Shown here piece by piece: positions 1 to 4,964 of a DNA stretch of 6,744 nt. The position numbers and the translations under genes are program-made. The notes beneath the pieces are model-generated. The model made no database searches. It had not been told where the DNA came from and was given only the letters and a program-made list of their open reading frames with translations. Each line of letters opens with the position of its first letter. Position 1 is the first letter of the stretch. This DNA comes from Candidatus Sericytochromatia bacterium (GTDB lineage Bacteria; Cyanobacteriota; Sericytochromatia; JACMPN01), in contig JACMPN010000244.1 in NCBI GenBank assembly GCA_014377495.1, positions 1 through 6,744 on the forward strand, in the 5' to 3' direction.

Positions 1-46
1 AATGCTCACAGAGGCCGAGGACTTGGTCGTTACACTGAAGGCCTAA
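1..46 (+). CDS. C-terminal tail of an upstream protein (partial)
   Basis: Reading codons from base 2 gives a short open frame, MLTEAEDLVVTLKA, ending at TAA (44-46). The frame is already open at the window edge. Eleven of its 14 codons end in G or C, as in the clear genes here, and the peptide reads like an acidic, aliphatic helical C-terminus. Nothing about function can be said from 14 residues. The inverted-repeat element begins on the base after the stop. Another frame (from base 1, stop at 109-111) is also open, but it runs through the inverted repeat and gives an arginine-rich, low-plausibility peptide. The call is tentative because so little is visible. Confidence 0.35.
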   Translation, partial: MLTEAEDLVVTLKA

Positions 47-204
47 GAGACTATCTCAATCAACGAGACCGGGCCTGGCGCCATAGGGCAATGCCAGGCA
101 AGGCACAGTGACGAAGCGGACGGGGTAGTCCGGTGAGAAACTGTAACGCAGTCCTGGCGCAGCCATGCGGTGCCAGGCGACCGATCGTTGATTGAGATAG
201 TCTC
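47..204. repeat. 158-bp element bounded by perfect 20-bp inverted repeats, cloverleaf-like
   Basis: Bases 47-66 (GAGACTATCTCAATCAACGA) are exactly complementary to 185-204. The match stops abruptly at both ends. Inside are three further arms. Arm one pairs 73-79 with 93-99 (7 bp). Arm two pairs 105-109 with 140-144 and, past a symmetric 7/7 internal loop, 117-121 with 128-132. Arm three pairs 153-160 with 170-177 (8 bp including one G-U). Together with the 20-bp closing helix this makes a cloverleaf. It could be a structured non-coding RNA (3' region of the upstream gene or leader of the lipoprotein gene at 330) or a small non-autonomous mobile or REP/MITE-like element. No target-site duplication is visible at the flanks and no U-tract follows, so neither a transposon nor a terminator is established. 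The fold is symmetric, so the strand is unknown. Confidence 0.6.
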
Positions 205-237
205 CAAGCGCCGTGGTGGCGGCCGAACCCACGATCC

Positions 238-254
238 GGTTCCGACAGGGAACC
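238..254 (+). other. 6-bp perfect hairpin upstream of the lipoprotein gene
   Basis: GGTTCC (238-243) and GGAACC (249-254) are separated by GACAG. The hairpin lies between the cloverleaf element and the GTG start at 330. It may be part of a structured leader or an operator-like palindrome. Its function is unknown. Confidence 0.3.
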
Positions 255-329
255 TGGGCTCGGTTGTCGCCGTCCAGAACATCAATGGATCGCCGGCAGC
301 ACACCACGATCGCTGGAAAAGGGGAAACT

Positions 330-734
330 GTGAGACGTCGTAACCGCTGGGGCGGGAGCCTGATCATCGCCGCCTTTTGGGCCACTGGGTGTACGCCAAC
401 CTCGTCGACCCCGCAGATCCCCTGTGGCTCTCCGCCGCCGACCGGGTATTGCTGCGCCATCCTCTGGGGCAGCTTGCACGGCACCGTGCAGGACCGGCGT
501 GCCCAGCCGCAGGCGGGCGTGACCGTGACCCTGAAGACCCGGACCGGGGCCCCGTTGGGTGACTGTGCCCAGAAACAGAGTGTGCTGACGGACGACACCG
601 GCAAGTACGCTTTCGATACGGTGCCCTTCGATGTGCCGCTGGAAGTCGTCGCCACGTCGCCCACCCTCGGCACGCAGACCCAGTCGGCCACCGTCGTCAA
701 AGGCCCGATCGTCTACCTCGACTTTACGTTCTAA
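330..734 (+). CDS. Small lipoprotein with carboxypeptidase-regulatory-like domain
   Basis: The 134-residue predicted product is an exported, lipid-anchored protein. The N-terminus has basic residues (RRRNR), a hydrophobic core (LIIAAFWA) and a lipobox-like ATGC, so Cys21 would be lipidated. A Ser/Thr/Pro-rich linker follows. From about residue 46 the pattern HGTV..., PQAGVTVTL..., TDDTGKYAF..., VPLEVVATS... is typical of the CarboxypepD_reg/CnaB-like beta-sandwich, usually a binding or stability module rather than an enzyme. Four further cysteines (32, 41, 42, 79) could form disulfides after export. I chose the GTG at 330 because AGGGG at 320-324 lies 5 nt before it and it places the signal peptide at the extreme N-terminus. 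The frame is open back to 213, but that extension has no signal-peptide logic. It stands alone on the plus strand after the cloverleaf element. The ligand and physiological role are not recognisable. Confidence 0.75.
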   Translation: MRRRNRWGGSLIIAAFWATGCTPTSSTPQIPCGSPPPTGYCCAILWGSLHGTVQDRRAQPQAGVTVTLKTRTGAPLGDCAQKQSVLTDDTGKYAFDTVPFDVPLEVVATSPTLGTQTQSATVVKGPIVYLDFTF

Positions 735-1023
735 CCTTGAGCGGCCGACGATGCCATCATCTGGCAATTGATCAAGCCGCCAGGCCCAATACCGCCGCTG
801 TAAAGATCTCTGATCCTGACAACGCGCCACATCCCTGACCGGACAGGGGCTTGCGAAGCGCATGGGAGCTGGATCCCGCCGCCGCACGCACCTTCGCCGA
901 CTGCGCGTGACCACGATCCGCATCAGCGGCGGCATCGGCCACAACCCGCCCACAGAGACCGTTTCAGCCGTTACACTTATTTACAGGACGCTAGCGATAG
1001 TGTGGTTAGTGGTGTTTCACACT

Positions 1024-1089
1024 CTGGCGACACTGCATAGGCCTGTTCGCTCGATACAGTTCGGTTAAACTGACCCATGTCGTCGCCAG
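1024..1089 (+). promoter_or_regulatory. Candidate structured leader upstream of the kinase operon
   Basis: CTGGCGAC (1024-1031) is perfectly complementary to GTCGCCAG (1082-1089). Between them lies a second hairpin, CAGTT (1057-1061) with AACTG (1068-1072). If the operon transcript starts upstream of 1024, this would be a nested stem-loop about 90 nt before the start codon. It matches no riboswitch class that I recognise, and chance pairing is possible. Confidence 0.25.
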
Positions 1090-1165
1090 TGACGGCCCTC
1101 ACCCATCCGCTTATTCCGCTCCGAGACGGCCGTGACAGGCCGGGATTTGCGCTGCCGTTTTGAAC

Positions 1166-1170
1166 AGGGG
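1166..1170 (+). promoter_or_regulatory. Ribosome binding site AGGGG for the first kinase
   Basis: AGGGG lies 8 nt before the ATG at 1179 and decides that start. A TTG directly upstream, at 1176, is in frame but would have a closer and less usual spacing. Confidence 0.6.
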
Positions 1171-1178
1171 TTTCATTG

Positions 1179-1799
1179 ATGCAATACATCGCGATCGAAG
1201 GCGTTATCGGCGTCGGCAAGACGTCCCTGGCCAAAACCATGGCCAGCTGCCTGCCCAGCAGCGAACTGATGCTGGAGATCGTCGAGGAAAACCCCTTCCT
1301 GCAGAACTTCTACGCCGACCGGGCTGGCAACGCCTTTCAGACCCAGATCTTCTTCCTGCTCAGCCGCTTCCGGCAGCAGCAGCGCCTGGAAACGGCCCTG
1401 CAGCAAAAGGCCGTCGTGATCAGCGACTACCTCTTCGCCAAAGACCTGATCTTTGCCCAGCAGAACCTCGACACCGACGAGTTGGCCATGCATCAGCAGT
1501 TGTTCGGCCTGATGGACGAAAAGGTGCCCCAGCCCGGTCTGGTCATCTACCTGCGCGCTGCGGTCGAAACCCTCATGGGTCGCATCGCCCAGCGGGACCG
1601 CTCCTTCGAGCGCCAGATGGACCAGACGTATATTGAAAGCCTGAGCAACGCCTACGAGTCCTTTTTCAGCACCTTCCAAAAGACCTACCCGGGCGTACCC
1701 GTGCTGACGATCGACACGGACAGCCTGAACCTGGTCAGCAATCCGCGGGACATCGCCCAGGTGCGCAACCTCATCCTGGCCAACGAGGTCGTTGCATGA
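1179..1799 (+). CDS. dgk: Deoxynucleoside kinase, deoxyguanosine-kinase-like
   Basis: The 206-residue product is a cytoplasmic salvage enzyme of the bacterial dNK family. It transfers the gamma-phosphate of ATP to the 5'-OH of a deoxynucleoside, most likely deoxyguanosine. The P-loop GVIGVGKT is at residues 8-15. EENPFL (36-41) carries the conserved acidic/substrate region. SDYLFAKDLIFAQ (82-94) replaces the DRS motif in the way seen in Firmicutes Dgk-type enzymes. The arginine-rich LID RIAQRDRSFE is at 135-144, and a beta-strand VPVLTID lies near the C-terminus. The length fits the family. The start is ATG 1179, 8 nt after AGGGG. The stop overlaps the start of a second kinase (ATGA), so the two are translationally coupled, as in the paired dgk/dck genes of Bacillus. 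Substrate choice is inferred from motif similarity only. Confidence 0.85.
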   Translation: MQYIAIEGVIGVGKTSLAKTMASCLPSSELMLEIVEENPFLQNFYADRAGNAFQTQIFFLLSRFRQQQRLETALQQKAVVISDYLFAKDLIFAQQNLDTDELAMHQQLFGLMDEKVPQPGLVIYLRAAVETLMGRIAQRDRSFERQMDQTYIESLSNAYESFFSTFQKTYPGVPVLTIDTDSLNLVSNPRDIAQVRNLILANEVVA

Positions 1800-2428
1800 G
1801 TGGGCTGATCACCGTTGTCGGCAACATCGGTGCCGGCAAGACCAGCCTGACCAAGGCCCTGGCAAATGAGCTGGGCTGGCAGGCGGGATACGAGGTGGTG
1901 CAGGAAAATCCCTACCTCGCCGACTTCTACGGCGACATGAAACGCTGGAGCTTCCACTTACAGGTCTACTTCCTGTCCCAGCGGTTTGCCCAGCACCAAG
2001 CCCTCGTCGATGCCGCCATCCCGTCCGTGCAAGACCGCAGCGTCTATGAGGACCTGGAAATCTTTTGCCGGGCCCTGCACCGCCAAGGCCTCTTGGATGG
2101 CCGGGACCTCGCCCAATACGAGGACCTGCACCGTCAGTTGGTCACCCTGATCGCCCCACCGGACCTGATCATCTACCTGCGTTCCGATACCGCCACCCTG
2201 AAACGGCGCATCCGACAACGGAATCGGGACTTTGAACAGACGATCGATCCAGGCTACCTGGCGCTGCTCAATGAACTTTACGAGGACTGGGTGCGACGGA
2301 TCGACTGGGCACCGGTCCTGACCATCGACAGCGATGGCCTCGATTTCGTCCACAACGATGCGGATTACCGGTATATCCGCGACCGGATCGACCAGCAGTT
2401 ACGGCCCCAAAGGGTAAACGTTGGTTAA
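1796..2428 (+). CDS. dck: Deoxynucleoside kinase, deoxyadenosine/deoxycytidine-kinase-like
   Basis: The 210-residue product is the second enzyme of the pair and would phosphorylate deoxyadenosine and/or deoxycytidine to the 5'-monophosphate. Visible motifs are the P-loop GNIGAGKT (9-16), QENPYL (36-41), WSFHLQVYFLSQRF (51-64, substrate-pocket helix), the classical DRSVYED (80-86) and the LID RRIRQRNRDFE (137-147). The C-terminal strand APVLTIDSDGLDF fits the family. The DRS motif and the WSFHLQ helix resemble Bacillus Dck more than Dgk, in contrast to its neighbour, so the pair probably divides substrates or forms a heterodimer, as known for some lactobacilli. The start overlaps the upstream stop (ATGA at 1796-1799), and ribosome re-initiation is likely. 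The gene ends 15 bp from the convergent amidase gene. Confidence 0.85.
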   Translation: MSGLITVVGNIGAGKTSLTKALANELGWQAGYEVVQENPYLADFYGDMKRWSFHLQVYFLSQRFAQHQALVDAAIPSVQDRSVYEDLEIFCRALHRQGLLDGRDLAQYEDLHRQLVTLIAPPDLIIYLRSDTATLKRRIRQRNRDFEQTIDPGYLALLNELYEDWVRRIDWAPVLTIDSDGLDFVHNDADYRYIRDRIDQQLRPQRVNVG

Positions 2429-2443
2429 CTGCGTGAAGGCCGG

Positions 2444-4021
2444 CTAACTGCCCTTCCTGGACTCTGTCCAATAGGCTTTCAGACCCTCGGCCAGGGACTT
2501 GGCGACTTTGCGCTGATAGGCGGGATCGGAAAGCTTCTGCTCCTCTTCGGCATGGGAGATGTAGCCGATCTCGCAAAGCACGGCCGGCATCGTCGTGTGG
2601 TGGATGACGTAGAAGTTGGCGTAGCGGATGCCCCGGTCGGGGCTGCCCAGGTTGCCGACCAGTGAGGCATGCAGCTTTTTGGCCAACGGGATGCTGAACG
2701 GGTTGCGGTAATAGGTCTCGATGCCCTGGATCCAGTTCCGGTCCAGGGAATTGCAGTGGACGCTGACAAACAGGTCGGCCTTGGTCGTATTCGCCACGGC
2801 CACCCGCGGCGCCAGATCGATCTCCGAATCGTCGTGTCGGGCCAGACTGGTCCGCCAGCCCATGCGGTGCAGTTCTTCTTCGAGCATCCGGATGACGGAC
2901 AGGGTGACGGCCTTTTCCTGGGTCCCGCCCGGGCCGATGGCACCAGGATCGTGGCCACCATGGCCGGGATCGAGGACGATCAGGGGCGTGTCCCTGTGGG
3001 CTGGCGGCACAGTGACCTTGACGGCTTCACGTTTCAGCGTGACGGCCAGTGTCCGGCCGTCTTCACTGAGGCCGATGGCGTAGGCAGTCGGTTTGGGGGT
3101 TTCCAGGGCAAACACGGTGGTGCCGCCGGACTCGCCTTTGCCTACCCGCAGGCCCTTCAGGGTCCCATCGGCAAAGGCCTGGCGGGCATCTTCGGCATAG
3201 GTGCCATTCGTCGTGACAACGATGTGGTTGTCGACCCGTTCCACCTGGTAGGTGAACCGGCGGTCGCCACGGATGATCAGACTGGCCTCGCTCGGGCCGT
3301 TCCGAGACTGCACCTGCAGTTTGGCCCAGGGAGAGCGTGCTTCGACAGTGACCATCCGGCCATTGTCGGACAAGGCAAAGCCGAGCGGCTCGGTCCGGGT
3401 CAATGTCGCCGTCAGGACGAGGGTGTCCCCGACGACCGAGGCGGAAAGGTGTTCGAAGAGGCTGGATGCCAACGGCATGGTCGGCACTGTGGGCACCGAG
3501 ACCCGGGGGATCTGAATGGTGACCCGATTGCCGACCTGGGTGATCAAGGGTTGTGTCGGACCCGACGTCATGATCATCAGGCTTTGATCGGACACGTCGA
3601 TGGCCTGCAGCGTGTTGTTTTCAGCCTGCACCACGTCGACGAGCCGGAACAAGCTGCGCATCAGCCCGTCGGCGCCCTTTTCCTGGGCGATCTCGACATT
3701 CATCGGTTGATCGAGGTCAAATACGATGCGGCCGCTCTCGGGCAGATACTGGGACAGACGCACGCCTTTCAGGGAAGGCAGCCAGCCGGCCAGCTGGCGC
3801 GGGATGTCGCCCAACTGTCCGGCAAAATCCACAACCAATCGGGGTGGGTTGGACAACTGGGTGATCTGAGGCACGATGTCGCCGGTCGTTGTGACGACCA
3901 GCTGTTGCGTGATCGGGTCCACGCGGATCCCCTGGACCATGGGGAGGCCCGGTGCCGCCCAAACAGGCTGCGCCAGACCCACCAATAGGGCCACGATCAT
4001 CCCGGATGCGTGCCAACGCAT
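2444..4021 (-). CDS. N-acetylmuramoyl-L-alanine amidase, AMIN + Amidase_3
   Basis: The 525-residue product is an exported zinc amidase cleaving the bond between MurNAc and the stem peptide of peptidoglycan. A signal peptide (MRWHASG then hydrophobic MIVALLVGLAQPVWA) precedes an AMIN domain at about 27-111, seen in motifs such as PPRLVVDFAGQL and RIVFDLDQP. Two further beta-rich segments, about 136-230 and 233-333, look like divergent AMIN repeats. The catalytic Amidase_3 domain spans about 346-517. Zinc ligands are His354 (DPGHGG), Glu369 (QEK) and His422 (SVHCN), and the catalytic Glu484 is in CEIGY, so the site is intact. AMIN domains target septal or other peptidoglycan. I chose the start at 4021, where GAGGAGG sits 7 nt upstream. 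An ATG at 4042, touching the GerMN stop, would add seven residues and has no good SD. The gene follows the GerMN gene by 21 bp, probably in one transcript. Confidence 0.9.
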   Translation of the reverse strand: MRWHASGMIVALLVGLAQPVWAAPGLPMVQGIRVDPITQQLVVTTTGDIVPQITQLSNPPRLVVDFAGQLGDIPRQLAGWLPSLKGVRLSQYLPESGRIVFDLDQPMNVEIAQEKGADGLMRSLFRLVDVVQAENNTLQAIDVSDQSLMIMTSGPTQPLITQVGNRVTIQIPRVSVPTVPTMPLASSLFEHLSASVVGDTLVLTATLTRTEPLGFALSDNGRMVTVEARSPWAKLQVQSRNGPSEASLIIRGDRRFTYQVERVDNHIVVTTNGTYAEDARQAFADGTLKGLRVGKGESGGTTVFALETPKPTAYAIGLSEDGRTLAVTLKREAVKVTVPPAHRDTPLIVLDPGHGGHDPGAIGPGGTQEKAVTLSVIRMLEEELHRMGWRTSLARHDDSEIDLAPRVAVANTTKADLFVSVHCNSLDRNWIQGIETYYRNPFSIPLAKKLHASLVGNLGSPDRGIRYANFYVIHHTTMPAVLCEIGYISHAEEEQKLSDPAYQRKVAKSLAEGLKAYWTESRKGS

Positions 4022-4028
4022 GGGTGCT

Positions 4029-4035
4029 CCTCCTC
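4029..4035 (-). promoter_or_regulatory. Ribosome binding site GAGGAGG for the amidase
   Basis: On the minus strand GAGGAGG lies 7 nt before the ATG at 4021. It falls inside the longer alternative frame starting at 4042, so it decides in favour of the shorter protein with an N-terminal signal peptide. Confidence 0.75.
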
Positions 4036-4042
4036 GGTACAT

Positions 4043-4897
4043 TCAGGAGTGCGATTCGACGTTCAAGACCAATGGACGATCCACCACCCCGCCGGCATCG
4101 GCTGCCATGGAATCCTTATTCCCGGAAAGCCGCACATGCTCTGCACCAGGGAACTCGGTCAGCGTCCAGGCCAAGGCATGGCGCCATCTTTTGTCGACCC
4201 CAGCCAGATCGCCAGGCACAGTCACAGTCACCGTGTTGCCCTGCTGGCCCGCCAACACGAGCGGGGCGTTTGCCGTCCACAATCGATCGAACAGCAATTT
4301 GCGACCAGCCTGTGGACCGGCTTGCCAGACGGCCAGGCGCTCGGCCAACGCATCACTCCCTGCCGGCACCGACACAGGGACGAGGAAACGGTGGTCTTTG
4401 GTCTGCCAGCACACCGTCACCCAGGCCCGCTCGCCATCGTCAGCCTCGATCCAACGGTTCGGGTACCGCGGTCGACCGGTCGGCTGGCTGAAATCCAGGG
4501 ACGCTTCGCCCGTGGGCAACCCCTGCAAGCGGATTTCCTTGATGCCATCCACCCCCACCAGGCTCAGGGCGATGGCCTCCTGGACCAGTGCCGCTCCCTG
4601 CAGTCCTGTCTTAGCTGGTTGCAGCGTGACCGTCACCGTGTCTTGAGCACGATCCACCGACTTGATCGTCGTGCCTTCCGGTAAGACGCTGGTCAACCCG
4701 CCGGGCGGGGTTTGTAGCTGGGCCATCACGGAGGCCGGCAGGGCGGCCCGGGACGCCGTGACGGACCGACTGACCGGCACGAGATACCGCAGATCCCGGT
4801 CTGCGTAATAGAGGGTCGCCTCGTAGGTGACCTGTTTGGCGGGGCAGGCGGTCAAAAAAAGGACCACGGCACCCAAAGCAATTAGACGGCGATTCAC
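4043..4897 (-). CDS. Tandem GerMN-domain lipoprotein
   Basis: The 284-residue product is a predicted membrane-anchored lipoprotein. The N-terminus reads VNRR (initiator GTG), then a hydrophobic stretch and the lipobox LTAC, so Cys18 would be lipidated. Two GerMN-like repeats follow, at about 26-125 and 159-258. They share aligned motifs DLRYLVPVS/DHRFLVPVS and the strands DTVTVTL/NTVTVTV. Bacillus GerM is also a lipoprotein with two such domains and acts in sporulation and germination. In non-sporulating bacteria GerMN proteins are mostly uncharacterised and often sit beside AMIN-amidases, as here. This suggests a role in peptidoglycan remodelling by the downstream amidase, which is an inference. 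I chose GTG 4897 because AGGAGG lies 4 nt upstream. The in-frame ATG at 4930 lacks an SD and would bury the signal peptide. A run of seven T in the coding strand near the lipobox (4854-4860) could be slippage-prone. Confidence 0.8.
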   Translation of the reverse strand: MNRRLIALGAVVLFLTACPAKQVTYEATLYYADRDLRYLVPVSRSVTASRAALPASVMAQLQTPPGGLTSVLPEGTTIKSVDRAQDTVTVTLQPAKTGLQGAALVQEAIALSLVGVDGIKEIRLQGLPTGEASLDFSQPTGRPRYPNRWIEADDGERAWVTVCWQTKDHRFLVPVSVPAGSDALAERLAVWQAGPQAGRKLLFDRLWTANAPLVLAGQQGNTVTVTVPGDLAGVDKRWRHALAWTLTEFPGAEHVRLSGNKDSMAADAGGVVDRPLVLNVESHS

Positions 4898-4901
4898 GTT
4901 G

Positions 4902-4907
4902 CCTCCT
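4902..4907 (-). promoter_or_regulatory. Ribosome binding site AGGAGG for the GerMN lipoprotein
   Basis: On the minus strand AGGAGG is followed by CAAC and then GTG (4897). The 4-nt spacing is short, but the match is full and it fixes the GTG start over upstream ATGs. Confidence 0.65.
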
Positions 4908-4950
4908 GACACCCATCGTGGCCCCGCCATCTGAATGTCGTCTGTGAGAC

Positions 4951-4964
4951 AACGCACCTGCGTT
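4951..4964. other. Small hairpin just after the glgA-like stop codon
   Basis: AACGC (4951-4955) and GCGTT (4960-4964) flank ACCT and abut the TAA at 4965-4967. On the minus strand the stem is followed by only a weak T-containing stretch, so this is at best a poor terminator or processing site between glgA-like and GerMN genes. Confidence 0.25.

Larger units (their letters stand above)
735..1178. other. Intergenic region of about 440 bp without a convincing gene
   Basis: This stretch separates the lipoprotein gene from the kinase operon. I see no credible gene in either strand. A 68-codon frame at 862-1068 lacks a placed ribosome binding site and has an arginine-rich start with poor plausibility. 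The region holds several small inverted repeats: CCCTG/CAGGG at 833-837 and 844-848, the 8-bp palindrome CGCTAGCG at 989-996, an 8-bp pair at 1024-1031 and 1082-1089, CAGTT/AACTG at 1057-1061 and 1068-1072, and CGGCC/GGCCG at 1127-1131 and 1138-1142. I could not place a promoter with confidence, although the kinase operon promoter should be here. No intrinsic terminator with a T-tract is visible after the lipoprotein gene. Confidence 0.5.

Noticed and set aside
47..204. Integron attC site, suggested by a long inverted repeat immediately after a stop codon
   Set aside because: The ends do not carry RYYYAAC/GTTRRRY core sites; the closest matches are one base off and internal to the arms. The 20-bp pairing is perfect, without the extrahelical bases expected of attC. 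There is no second such site after the lipoprotein gene.
47..204. Intrinsic transcription terminator
   Set aside because: The arms are 118 bp apart and no T-run follows either end.
7..977. Shared motifs CACAGAG and CGTTACACT at 7-36 and 951-977
   Set aside because: The spacing between the two words differs (21 versus 18 bp), and the first copy lies in a probable coding frame. Chance is the simplest explanation.
862..1068. 68-codon plus-strand frame with a hydrophobic segment
   Set aside because: There is no suitably spaced ribosome binding site, the N-terminus is arginine-rich and translated from G+C-rich sequence, and nothing in it is recognisable. It is most likely chance.
1064..1070. GTTAAAC, matching the integron core GTTRRRY
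   Set aside because: It is a degenerate 7-mer expected by chance, with no paired core site or integrase.
2435..2456. GAAGG/CCTTC hairpin at the convergent gene ends as a bidirectional terminator
   Set aside because: The stem is only 5 bp with a 12-nt loop and has no T-tract on either side.
2669..3988. 439-codon plus-strand frame opposite the amidase gene
   Set aside because: It is antisense to a gene with an intact catalytic domain and has low-complexity, G/D/R-rich content typical of shadow frames in G+C-rich DNA.
4022..4042. Amidase start at ATG 4042, directly touching the GerMN stop
   Set aside because: There is no Shine-Dalgarno sequence before 4042. A strong GAGGAGG precedes ATG 4021, which also begins a normal signal peptide.
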